Below the pieces are notes generated by a model. That model was not told the DNA's origin. It was given only the letters and a program-made list of their open reading frames with translations, and searched no databases. A stretch of 64,000 bases of DNA, taken from the NCBI GenBank assembly GCA_023634235.1, contig JAMKCF010000013.1:14943705-15007704 (forward strand). The letters run 5' to 3'. Of this stretch, positions 1 through 12,400 are shown piece by piece; within the stretch, counting starts at the first letter, position 1, and each line of letters opens with the position of its first letter. This DNA is from Pisaster brevispinus. Its lineage: Eukaryota; Echinodermata; Asteroidea; Forcipulatida; Asteriidae. Both the position numbers and the translations under genes were made by a program.

Positions 1-1684
1 CGTTTGCCAAATTATTCAGTACCTATCAAATTAGTTGTGTGTAGGTTTACAAAAAATAGTGTTTGTAGGGGGCAAGTTGTTTCCCAGGATCTTAAACTAT
101 GCATGACAAACAAAATCTTCCAAAAGGTCTGAGACAACATTTTATGTGTTATTTTTGTGGTAAATGTTTTTAGTAGATGTTTGTTATTGGCTCTGAGACA
201 CAAATTTAAGGATGCCCTGGCTCTTGATTAAAAAATAAAGGATACATTTCCAGTTGGTCCTAGGGTTTGTTTGTGGGTTTTGGGTTTTTTTTTGTGTGGT
301 TTTTTTTGGGGGGCTGTTATATACGATAAGGAGAAACGCTGTTATATTTATACATTACTTTACTTAGAGTTGAAATAAGGGTATAGAATATCAAACTTCT
401 CATATGTTTAGGACCAATACAGTATCTTGCCTGCCAGGAAGTGACATGGAATACACAATGCCAATGTTTTTGTTTACGATCTGTTGATCCAATTTACCAA
501 ATGTCATCACTACAGTAAACCATGGTTGCGCGACCATTTTTTTTTATCCTTAAAGTGCTATCACTTTTTCTAAAATAGATACAGTTTAATAAAAGTTGGA
601 TTTGTGAGAGGAGGGAATACTTTTGTAAATACTTTTCCAATAATTGTGCCTTTTCCTAAACAGTTTTTGGGCATATGTTTTCTGCAATGCTGCACTTGGG
701 TATTTTTGTAAGAAAAACAAATAATTGTTATGGTATGTACAGCCACCTTTTTCCCTGTACATTCTAAGTTTTACATTGAAGTGTATTTTATTCAAATATT
801 TGAAACATATGAGTGATTTTTTTACAGAATTCAAGAAGTGAAATCTGCACTATTCCATTTCACAAGGTGAAGCCGAGTGAAATTGAAATGCCAGATTTCA
901 CCAAGTGATTATATTCTGCGACAATGCATGAGTGAAATGCATTCAGTATTTGTGTGATATAGCTCACACAAAGATCCTTGTCATTTGAAAATTTGTTTTA
1001 CAACAAACACAAAAAAAGACACAAAAACTTGCCACCACACACTCTGAAAAAAAAAACCCAACCGAAACCACCTTCTCAACAACATGCCTGACTCTATGTA
1101 GACACCAACCTTGTCCCCAGGTTGGGGTTGTTTATTTTTATTTTGGAAACGATGCTGCAAAGCGTCCAATAATTATCCATATTGGACTCCAATATTAAAT
1201 TTTGGAGCATCGTGGCAGTACACATGGCAAACTAATGGATGGCATGTGATATGTGTTCCACCATCAAATGACAGGGATCTGTGTCTGTGGTAAATAAAAT
1301 GTATATCTTTTAAAAGTTTTTTTGTGCTATCTCAGGTCTAATTATAGCAAATATTAATGTATTTTTAAAGCTTTTATGTAAATGTTATTTTCTTGCAAAC
1401 AAATAATGTGTTCAATTAGCTTATTCCTATCCCTGCCAAATGCCAAATACAGCAAATGGTAAAAGTTGTTGTACTTTGTCTAAATTTTCCAGTCAGCTCG
1501 ATTCGCTTACTCTGTTTACTCTGTGCTGCAGTTAGCAGGGTACTACATGGCCCCGGCATGTCCATAATTATGCAGTCCCAGTCCCTATCAAACTTCAATA
1601 CGTTCTAGCCGGGTAACTGCCCAGCGGCGTAAACCAGTTCACTTCACAATGCAACAGAAGCTGCCGTTGCATTTTGTCTGCATT
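1..1684. other. Intergenic region, no gene recognised
   Basis: AT-rich DNA. A dispersed repeat at about 840-975 ('atttcacaaggtgaagccgagtg') is related to the hairpin repeat at 27,245. Short open frames here have no recognisable domains. Confidence 0.6.
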
Positions 1685-2083
1685 GCGGGGCGTTGCAGCC
1701 GAGCGGTCTACTGCATCCAACTCAAGTTCTGATGGTTGAATCATCGGAGCGTGGGTTCGATTCCCGGCCATGTGACGCTTGTGTCCTTGAGCAAGCCACT
1801 CAACCATAATTGCTTCTCTCAACCCGGTTGTATAAATGGGAATTTAAGAGGGCTGAGACAGTTTTGTGACCCCTTGGCGCTAATTTTAGCCAATTTAAGC
1901 AGCTTGAGGTTGTATGCTCTCCGGGTAGTTGAAGTAAGAGGAATGGCCTGAAAGTATTCCCAATGAACAGGGATAATAATGTTGTAGTCAACAGGTTTAT
2001 CCAGGCACCAGGATATGTGCTATTATACAAGAACCATTTGAGATGCCCATTGGATGTGATAAAGTGCTATTTAAGAACTTAGT

Positions 2084-2136
<53 letters not shown>

Positions 2137-2142
2137 CATTAT

Positions 2143-2176
<34 letters not shown>

Positions 2177-2178
2177 AT
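1685..2178 (+). mobile_element. Full-length tRNA-derived SINE
   Basis: Plus strand: head TTGCAGCCGAGCGGTCTACT with a tRNA-Leu-like A box and a B box GGGTTCGATTCCCGG at 1,753; body GTGTCCTTGAGCAAGCCACT; end GATAAAGTGCTATTTAAGAA, then a long compound ATT and GTT microsatellite at 2,086-2,176. The most complete copy of this type. Confidence 0.85.
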
Positions 2179-2720
2179 AATTATTTAACAGGGCTTTTAT
2201 TTCAACTTTGTTGCATTTTGATGCATTTTTCAGGGTTTTCATTACAACTGTGTTACATTTAGCAGGGTGCATAGAAAACACCCGATTGCGGATAAGGTTA
2301 ATAGCTTTACGTATTTGGGCACAACGATTATTAATTGGGCCCTGTTTATTGTTAAATATTTATTTTGAGTGCAACTCTCTACAGACTTTGCATTGGATCA
2401 GAACTGGTAAACTTGCTCCAAAGATAATTCCGTGTATTTTAAAAAATAACTTTTTAATAACTTGATAAATCCAGGAATTGTGTACTTAAGATTTTGTCAA
2501 TAAATTTGGGATACGTTTGCAGGTAAAATTGAGACCACTCATGACACAATAAGATATGGAACTTATTACGAAAAAATATTACAACAAAGTGTTTACTGAA
2601 TCATGTTCTTCGATTGAGTTTGGGTAAAGTGTTTTCATATGTAAATAATTAAACAATAAGCAATTTGGTTGGAGAAATGGAGAAATTTCTTTACAGTAAT
2701 AAATATAATGTATATTTTAA

Positions 2721-3215
2721 GAGGGGCACCAAAGCCAAATTCAATTTTTGTGATCCACTCATTTGCCTATAGATAGAGTCTTCATGAAACTGGGGGAAAA
2801 CTTGGACGTTGCAAACCTCATTTTACAAACAGTTTGAAATACCAATGTGTTTGATGCCCTTTTCAAGTGCAATTTTTTGTCAAAATCAACACACTTCAAG
2901 TATAACAGTCTGTACATTTTTGTACAGAGAATTTTTAGTTTGTTCCTGAATCTTGATATTGTACCAAACTAGCCTTGGATTTTACCTTTTGAATGGCACA
3001 ACAATTCCTCTTTGTATTGTGCAGATCCTTTTGTTTTTGATGTTCGATGATGTCATGTTTCGGATTTCACTGTGAAAGAATATCGGAAAAAAATGACAGG
3101 ATACACTGTTTTATTTTGAGGTTAGAGACTAGAAAGTTTGTCCCCATTTTCATGAAAACTCTTATCTATTGAAAAATGGATCAAAAAACTGAATTTCACA
3201 TTGAAGCCCTTTTTT
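2721..3215. mobile_element. About 500-bp inverted-repeat element, copy 1
   Basis: Starts GAGGGGCACCAAAGCCAAAT with 'tgatccactcatttgcc', and ends with the near complement ('gaatttcacattgaagccc'). It shares long stretches with copies at 20,051 and 56,351. No protein. Confidence 0.72.
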
Positions 3216-4559
3216 GCTAGCCATCTCAAAGAGCTGTTAATCACACAATTTAAGCATTGAACAATCTTATTTAGTGACTGATGGGTTAACAGCCAAAATG
3301 CCAGTAGTATCTATTTCAGGGTGTGCACAAAATTGGTAAGATTGAAATTATAAACGTTCACCGATTTGCTCATAACTTACATGGTATCAAAGACAGTGAT
3401 GGTGGAAATAGTTATCCTGATGTTTTTTGTTGTTGCTTGAAATGCTTTAGCTTTTGAGAAATGAGTGGAACAGTTAGTTTTGATCTCACTTCTCCAAAAA
3501 CACAATTTTTTTGAAACAGGGTTTTTAACTATTTTCTTGTGACTTTGATGACTGATTGAGCTTAAGTGAAGAAATGGGTCCTTGACAAATACCGTTGTTG
3601 TTGTCTGTCTGTTGTTTTCTGCATGTTTTAAGACTGGTGCAGTGCTATTTAATGGATACATTTTCTAACCATGATTTTCTAAAAAAACAATTGTATAAAA
3701 TTTTTCTCTTCGATGTAAATTCTGATGCCAAGTGAGAGAGAGAGAGAAAAAAAAGAAGGAAATCTATACTTAAAAGTTAAAACGAATGAATAAAATGTTG
3801 GCATAAACATCCACCTTGCAATTCCTCTTAATGCCAAACAGGTGGAAGCCGCAATAAAGAGAGGTGAATAATGAGGAAATAAAACAGACATTTACAACTG
3901 AAAATGTGTCTCAACTTGCAAGTTTGTTAATTCCAACTTATCACAACTGAGCATACGCTTTGTTGGATCAAGGAAGGGAAGGGGGCGTGTAATTTAAAAC
4001 AATGCATATGAAGAAACTCCATTTTGTTCCTTTTTGCATTTATCAGGTATGGTATTTAGTCCTGGAAGGGCTGACCTACATGTACACATGGTGTAAGTTA
4101 AGGCTTTTCAGACTATTTTCATCACATCACAAATCGGTCTAAAGTAGGAAGAATTCTATGCCTGATTTGTTAATAGAAGTCCCACCCCTACCCACTTGAT
4201 AAAAAAAATTGTTAAAGTCAACGGCACAAACATGACCTTCAAAGCTGTTTTCTTTCTTTCATTTCTTTATATTGACATTAATGGTTTTAAATCAGAAAAG
4301 GACAACAGGTTAAACTCACTTATTTGGAGTACAACACATAAATTTGCAAAGCAAAAGTAGAGTGAGACATGCTAAAATATGAGAGATGTAAATACAAAAT
4401 TGAAAGATAAAAACAGTTTAAAATGAGAAGATATATAATACACGATGCACACTTATACCTTAAAAAATATACACACTGTAATTTCTGCATTATTAAAAAA
4501 AAAAAACACTTTCAAATAGTACATAAATTATACAAATGATCAGATAGAATAATTCTTAA
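3216..4559. other. Intergenic region, no gene recognised
   Basis: 1.3 kb of AT-rich sequence; short GA run at 3,735-3,765. Nothing coding seen on either strand. Confidence 0.6.
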
Positions 4560-4795
4560 TCAGCCAATCAAAATGCCGCAACATACCATGCTCCTGTTGG
4601 TGATTGGATGACCAGGTCAGCAGACTACCCTTGCTTGATGCCAATTGGTCAATGAGATCACTAGACTAGATCGCCACAAAAACCATGCTTGATCCTGATT
4701 GGTCAATACAATCACTACATTAACTTATTTGATGCTGATTGGCTGATCAGGTCACCAGAATGACCTTCCTTAGTGCTGATTGGTATATAAAAAAA
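4560..4795. promoter_or_regulatory. CCAAT/ATTGG array ending in a TATA-like box
   Basis: Inverted CCAAT boxes (GATTGG or ATTGG) at 4,602, 4,643, 4,697, 4,737 and 4,778, plus CCAAT at 4,564; units of 40-55 bp are visibly related. TATATAAA follows at 4,784-4,791. It resembles an NF-Y-type promoter, but no gene is seen to the right on the plus strand, so it may be just a tandem repeat. Confidence 0.35.
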
Positions 4796-5204
4796 GATAG
4801 TAATTACTTGCACACATGTACGTTAAAACAAGATTCTAAAAAAATGGTAAGAGTATTTCTCACAATCAATTATCAACATCAAGATGAAAGAATTTCATAA
4901 CAAAAGTTATTTTTAGTTAATTTAAGTACACACGCCATTTCTTATTAAGAATAAAAACATTCAGCGTTTTTCTCGGATGTCATATAAAATATATCTGAGT
5001 ACAAAAAAACACATTAAGGCACCAGACAATGCTGGCATATTCTGTTTTCTACCTCCTTTTTGTAAAAAAGTTGTAAAGATTTATACATGAAGTACTTAAT
5101 TTTGTAAATACATGATCAGTCCCGTTAAAGAGATCTTCCAGACATGATGGCAGAAATATCCTGTTTGGCTTCCATCGATGAGGAAGAGGGATGTACCCCG
5201 AACT

Positions 5205-5480
5205 GGCTACATACCCCAAAAGTCGTGAGAATGAACTTCATTGGGTGACATTATTTTAGTGATACACCCCATTGGGATATATATCTTATGGGGGTTACAT
5301 ATTTCAATGAGGGTATACCCATATGGATGGTATACCCGGTATGGGATACACCCAAATGGGAACCATGGGCCAAAGAGGATAATCCAATGATGTAGATATC
5401 CCATGGGTATACATACCCCTTTGGGAGAGCATCACCCAAACGAGGCACAAACCCCTATTTGGGAACAGACCCGAACTAGA
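5205..5480. repeat. Palindrome-rich degenerate repeat
   Basis: Many short palindrome-like words: CCATATGG, CCCATGGG, CCCAAATGGG, GGTATACC. About 17-18 bp spacing in places but too irregular for a clean unit. Downstream of the giant gene. Confidence 0.6.
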
Positions 5481-5799
5481 GTTACAGACATCTCGTATAG
5501 ATTTAAGGCAATAAAGGCACACTGTTGTAAGGACGGAAAAGTGAAAAATTTTGTTTAACTACAACAGCACTCTTTAACTACAGATGTTGATGACGTTTGG
5601 CAAGTTAAGGCTAATCAACGATTAAGCACAAACTTTTTCCTTGCTATGCTATTAATCACAAAGGGCGTGGGTGACTTTCCGAGAACCAACTCTGACGAAG
5701 TCTGCAGCGAACGGATAAAACAACAGCCAACGACACTACAGACCTTCATTCACAAACACTAAGGCCAGCCATAAATTTATCAAAAAACGTCCGTCAACA

Positions 5800-6321
5800 T
5801 CTGACAAAATATCTATTTTGGATTTATTATTATAAGGAAGGCGTCTCGGTTGCGACCGCTACATGGTGATGATGAGGCATCTCCCTCGTGTATAAAGGGG
5901 GAGGGGGGTTCTCAAAAATTTTAGTGTTTCTTTTTATATTTATAATTATGACTTTGTTCTCCGAGTAAGACAGTGAGGACATAAAGGAGGACAAATAAAC
6001 ATTGTACACGCTGTACCTTATTAGGGTCTTTTCAGGCTTAAATGTTTAAATTTAAGTTTGTTGAACCCTTTGGCAGTTCTAGAGTTCATTCACCGTCGGA
6101 ACTGAAATAGTTTACAGGTCTGGAAAAGATTTCAGAGGGTATCAACATTTCAAGTTCCGCTTTCTGTCATTTAAAAAAAAAAAAAAGAGGACTTTTGTAG
6201 GCGGGATAAACATCTCAAGACGTTCCGTTCTGCTTCTGTTCTTCAATCGCGTGAACCTCCGATTTTCATTTTTTTTTAGTTTGATCAGAATTTGTCCATG
6301 AACTGAATTGCAGAGGCCCCG
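5800..6321 (-). other. Probable 3' untranslated region
   Basis: Sequence following the stop codon on the minus strand; no coding signal. The first AATAAA on the minus strand after the stop is at 5,823-5,828, about 500 nt downstream, so cleavage near 5,800 is a reasonable guess. The true end is not visible from sequence alone and could lie further left. Confidence 0.4.
5823..5828 (-). terminator. Candidate polyadenylation signal AATAAA
   Basis: Reads AATAAA on the minus strand (TTTATT on plus), about 494 nt after the stop codon of the giant gene. Position fits a poly(A) signal, but the motif is common in AT-rich DNA. Confidence 0.35.
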
Positions 6322-6491
6322 TTAAGAACATGTTGTTATTCCCGCTCCGCCCGTTGGGTCTGCCTGGAGGTTGACGGAGGGTAATGTCTGGCTGCCCGGG
6401 TTGATGGCCGTGGCAAACTGACGGATGCAACCAACGAGGCCCTGATCGAAGTAACTACCAGTCAGCTGCTCGACATCGTTGGGATGCCCAC
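6322..6491 (-). CDS. E47: terminal exon, end of laminin G 5 and stop
   Basis: 170 nt to the TAA stop at 6,322-6,324. It encodes [20 protein letters not shown], then [10 protein letters not shown] and ends GITTCS. The two cysteines match the closing laminin G disulfide. No hydrophobic segment or GPI-like tail follows, so the protein ends in a laminin G domain. Confidence 0.92.
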
Positions 6492-9400
6492 CTAAAAAGA
6501 GTGGGAAAAAAAAAGTATCAAATGAATATTGAGAGGGAACAAGTCTTGAAAGGTTTTATTGGGGTTTAATCTTAGGAGCCAATTGTATAGATCTGCCCTG
6601 TTCAAATGAAGTTTGCTTTTTAAGGTTCATGAATAACCTGCCTTAACACCGGGCCTAATTTCATAGAGCAGAAAAACAGCGCGTCCAAATTTTCGACATA
6701 GGATTTTGGCTGGTAACCAAATTGTGGTAAGCAACATTTTGTCATGCTTAGCTCTATGAAATTGGCGCCTTGTAAAGTGCGTGATTCTATGCGCTGTAAG
6801 CGCAGAATTCTGTGGTAAGCAGAACCATGAAACTGGACCCAGTACAATTTCTTTACAGGGTTATCACCAAAGTTTTCCTACCTCGAAAACCATTCCATAA
6901 AAACTACCACTTTTATAATTTGGTTTTTACCCTTATCCTGAAAAAGCGCTGTATACTCGGAACTTTCGCGAGTTCTGTGAAAGAAAATCCGCAGGCAAAT
7001 CACTCGGGTGGGGTTCGAACCCAAGACCTTTGCATTGCTAGAGCAGATGTCTTACCACTAGACCACTGAGCTAGCCTGATGGCTAGAGGCGGGTCCGAAT
7101 CCTTAGCAGCGGGTACCGCAACGATTTAATAGACGTTATTTATTTTGGCATTGGGATAATAAATATAATCTACCACTATTCCTGGGAGTCTTTTTGACCC
7201 ACTTTGGATGGACTGAGAACAATGTGGATGTTTACTTTTGTCGTGAATGTTTTAAAAAGTTAGTGGACGCTTTACCTAGATACAGCAAGCTGCCGAACGC
7301 GTTGAGTCCCGTCTGCGAACCCGGACTCTGCGAGTTGACCGTCTGTTGGTTTTGCTGTAAATCCTGTATCGTCATGGCAACACTCCTACCCAACCTGTAT
7401 AAAACCAAGTCACCATTTTTGTTGTAAAAAAATTATCAGGAAAATAAGTGGGTCTCTAATCCACAAATGGTAAAGCAATGCACATGGTGATGCTCATTCC
7501 CTTCAACATTGAGTATTTTCCTGCAAGGTATGTGGGGCTTCGTTTGAAGTATGAGACCTACTCCTTTACATAGCACCATGTAATGGTTTACAAGGTGCTG
7601 TGGCGCAATATGCTGCCAATCAAACCAGGAACACCGGGGCAGACCCCTTCTCTTTTCGATAAGTGCACTGGGTTCTTTTACGTGCGTTACACAACACACG
7701 GGACCAACGGCTTTACGTCCCATCCGAAGGACGAAGCAATAATGGTTAACTGTCTTGCTTAAGGACACAAAGTGTCACGACCGGGACTCGAACACACGCT
7801 CTGCTGAGTCGGAAACACCAGAGCTTGAGTCCGGTGCTCTTATCCGCTCGGCCACGACACGCCACATCAAAGAGCAGGATTTCTTTATACATGGGGACAA
7901 AAAAGAGCTAATTTTTTTCGCCAGGCTGACTCAAAAAGTCTGCATTCAGATAAAAATATAACTATTTCTCATCCCCGCCACACTCACCTTGAGACCCTTA
8001 CATCGTACCACATATTGGTGTTGATGGCTATATTGTTGGCAGTGACCGACCCCACGCCGTCACCGAGCTCATAGCGAAACTCCACCCTCTGGTTTTTGAT
8101 CCCCAGGGCTATGAAGTCACTGGTGGTGCTGGCCCCGTACCACAAGAGCAGGGAGTTGGCCGAGGGGCTGCTCGTTCGGAACATGAGGGTGAACTCGTTG
8201 GACGAGAAATCACTGAAAAACGCATGACAACAATAATTATAACGACGACAACGACAACGTAACTGTATTACAGAACAGTGTCATACACTGCACTTGAATA
8301 TTAATATTCTTAAAAATAACTCCTAGAAACTAAGCCTCATATCATCTGCTAATTTGTCCCGATAATAATCAAGTTACTATTATTGTTGAATTATTATTAT
8401 CATTGTTATGCAAGGGGAAAGTAGTTTAAAAAAATAATAAATACATAAAAAATGTGTGGTAGTCTCCTCTACATCTGGACCCAATTACCTATAGCAGACA
8501 ATTTTGCTTAGCATTTTCCGGCTAATTATTATGATTATTAACAATTGATTAAGGTAAACTTTTTTTTAAGGTAAGTACAAATTTGGATAACAAATTATCC
8601 TGTAGGTGTTGAGTTTATAAAACCCTGAGGTTACAGGAAGTTTACAGAGAGATTTGAACGACTTTATACCTAAACACAAAACAAAGGCAAACACAATGAA
8701 CGTCAGTACATAATAATAATAATAATAAAGACATTTGTAAAGCGCCTAATGCTAAAGCCTCTAAGCGCATAAAGAGAACAATAAAATATACAATGAGTGA
8801 AAGATACAATTACAAATAAGCAGATTACAAATAAGCAGCTTCAAACAAATGAGTTTTTAACAGAGACTTAAAACAATGTAAAGAACTAGCCTGGCGAATA
8901 CGCACAGGAAGACTATTCCAAAGAAATGGTGCGGCGTAAGAAAATGATCTGTGGCCATAAAAAAAATGATCTGTGCCATCTATCTTTCCTTGATGGTGAG
9001 TCAGGTAATCTTTTAAGGAATTTTTTTTAGGCAAAATCACATTTTGATTACAAATTGGTCCTCAAGATCTTGAGTTTATAAAAACCATAAGTTTACAGGG
9101 AGTTACAGGGAGAAAGGCAAGAAAACTGAGACAGAAAAAGGCAAACACACAGTGAACACAAAATATGCACTTTATTCCTTGATGGTAACTTCACATAAAT
9201 TTCATAGTCATAGTCACAAGGCAAAGAAGATTTGCAAAAAAACAAAATATCCTGCAATCAGAAATAAGAATAATTATAAAGTATTTCTTTAGCACCTTAT
9301 GCAAGTGCTCAAAGCACTTCACAAAAGTACATATACAATACAATCAGCAACTATATATATATTACAGAACAAACACACACAACAATTATCAATAGACAGA

Positions 9401-12400
9401 GCACTGTGTACACATCAATATGTGTAAAGCAGTTTATACTCTGTACTTTCCCAAGTCCTGCGAAAAACACAGGCATATTACTCAGGTGGGATTCGAACCC
9501 ACGACCTTTGCCATTCTAGAGTAGATGCCTTACCAACTAGACCACCGAGATTGCCCGGTAGCCAGAGGCAGTTTGAATGCTATATTTTAGCGGCGAGAAC
9601 GGCAACAATTTCATAGATTTGGGGATGAAAAATATTATTTTGTATCAACCATACAGGTAATTCTTTTGAGAACTATCTTTACCTTGCAATAATCTCGGGG
9701 GAGAATTCTAGATAACTGCGACCCATGAACTGTGGTGTGGAGTAACTGAGGGCTGTAGAGGTGAGGGGGAAAAAACCATTATTTTTATTATTATTATTAT
9801 TATTGCTATTATTATTAATATTATTACACATTGCTGGTATTGAAACTAAAGGTGCCTCATAAGTGAACTTAATCACTGTAGCTCGCAAGCCTGAGGAAAC
9901 CTGTACACAAGGGTGCTTGCTATGTGAACCAGAAACACTGGGGTGAACCACTACTCTTCCATGATAAGTGTTCTGGGTTCTTTCATGTGCATTCCCAATC
10001 CTAGTACACGGGACCTATGGCTTAATGTCCCATCCGAAGGACAAAGCAACTAAAGTATCTTGCTAAAGGACACAAGTGCCATGAAACACCAGAGCTTTAG
10101 TCTGGCGCTCTTAACCACTCGACCACAACAACGTGAATCAACGACAGCTGCAAATAAAGACAGTTTACTGGAACACGAGTATTAGAATAAGCCCGTTGCA
10201 AGTTTGGTTTTTAATATAGTCTGGTATAACGACTTGATTTGTCACAAGTGAACACTCAAATTGGATGTCCCAGACTAAAGATAGTCACATGGTTCGGAGC
10301 AAGCTTTTGTATAGCAACCTCCAGATGGGCCAAGCATAGTACCATCGTGCCATGCACATTCATTCAGAATTGTTTCGCTGTCTTTTACGTAACTACGCAG
10401 GAACATCCCCCCCCCCCAACCATGTGACACAGCAACTGTCCGCAGTCTAAGGAACTCAAAACTTAACCTGTCACTAAAGACTAAGTCATTGTATCAGACA
10501 TTATTCAAGTCTAACTCACAAATGGCTTTATGGCAATGTAAATAAACACAGTTTACAAATTTGATACGGCAACATAAAAACATACAAATGAAACAGTATT
10601 GATGTGATATCTAAAAACTAAGCAAATTAAACAGAGGAAAAACAACTGCTTATTGAGAAAATTTTGAGCTGGCACAGTAGGAAAAACAAAAAAACGAAAA
10701 ATGGTTTGAAACTCACCGTCTGCACATGTCAAGCCAGTAAAACTAAAGGTACATAGACAGATAGCTACTCCATTGCTGTCATGGTAACATGTGCCGCCAT
10801 TCTGGCACTGTCTGGATGTGGGAAGAGACTCGCACGGCGTGGTCTCACAAAAGTCACCTTGGATTAGAGAATAAACATTGTTATTTACCGCACTTAAAGA
10901 TCCTTGTCATCTGATTGGCTGAACACGCGTCTTGTGTAATACTTTATTTTGCAAAGTATACTACTCCGACACTCTATAATGAAATGGAATAGTCCAGAAT
11001 TTGCTACCCTACAATGATGTTATCAGCACTTTCCCAAGACTTGCAGAAAAAAAACAATCACAGGTAGGCTACTTGGGTGGGATTCGAACCCATGACCTTT
11101 GCCATTCTAGAACAGATGCCCAACCACTAGACCACCTAGCATGCCCGGTAACAAGAGGTCACACCATTAAAACAAACTAAACGAAAGCCAAAAGTTCAAT
11201 CTCACCTGAGTACCCCGGTGCACAGTTACACCGGTAACCCTTAGCATCTACAGCGTCGTCGGCGCACGTGGCTCCGTTGATGCAAGCATTGTTGAGATTA
11301 CAGGGACTGGAATCCTGACATTGGGATAATCCTAATCCCAAGGATGGTTGATCCAAGGCCTGCTGCTGGCTGTTGATCTCCAGTCGACGGATGCAGCCAG
11401 AGAAACCTGTTTTTAAAAAACAAGTATTTTTTGTAACAAATTAATGGTTTACCCATAATTGTTAGTTCGGGCAGCTAGCCAGCTGGGCAAGTTATACCCA
11501 GTTCAGACGGGCGGTCTAGAGTTGCACCAAACCAAATTATTGAACTTAGTACATGCAAAAATTGACGCCTGAAACAGTTAAGAGTGACTGGACATACTGA
11601 AGTTGAAAGATCAACTGTTGCAGTCATTCTGATCGGCTCTGGAGTGTCTTGGTTTCAGACATCGATCTTGTCATAAGCCAAACCTAATCTAAATGTTATG
11701 TTAAGTTCGCCTGTCTGAAACCAAAATTTATTTGGGTCGACCTAGAGTCGCTCCTACTCTATTTGGTTCGGCGTGACTCTGGAGCGCCTGCCTGAACGGG
11801 GTGTTAGGTGTTTTTACTAGCCATTCAGGGCCAAATTTCATGGCCCTGCTTATTGCGAAACTCCGCGCTTACAGTGCCCTGTAAAGCGCGTTAATCTATG
11901 AACCATAAGCGCAGAATTTGCAAAATTATACAGTAAGCAACTCAATGAATTAAAAAACAATACACAAGTTAAATAACTGCCAAACATTTGACCCACCTCC
12001 AGTTATACCGGCCCTGCTTGGTATGACGACACCTTGGCCCACGCCCCCGATGTACGTCAGGTTACCGGCACTCAATCTGTTGTTCGGACCCAGTGACTGA
12101 CCGGTAGCCATGCCCAGTTCATTGTCCAGTTTCAGCTGACCCATGGTTGAATCTCGCACGACGTAAAGCTCGTGCCACTCGCCAGTCCTCACGCGGGTGT
12201 TGCTGATGATATTGGCCTGACCTAAGAAATTGTACAGAGTTCATTAATAACATTTTACCCATATTTTCAACACTCCTCTGACTTTTATAAAAAGATATAA
12301 CCCGTGAAGGTTACATGTAATGCTCAAATTTCAAAATAAAACGGCAAAAATAAATAAATCTGCTCACTTGACATTTTCCAGTGAGTTGACCTACCATTTG

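Noticed and set aside
1690..1770. Possible tRNA-Leu gene
   Set aside because: The tRNA-like part continues into a SINE body and a microsatellite tail, so it is a SINE head.
1997..2281. Poly-Asn open frame on the minus strand
   Set aside because: Translation of an ATT/GTT microsatellite at the end of a SINE.
6990..7085. Possible tRNA gene (B box GGTTCGAACC and GTGGTCTAGTGGT)
   Set aside because: Part of a repeated SINE with several diverged copies in this window, followed by the SINE body; no clean cloverleaf with acceptor pairing was evident by eye.
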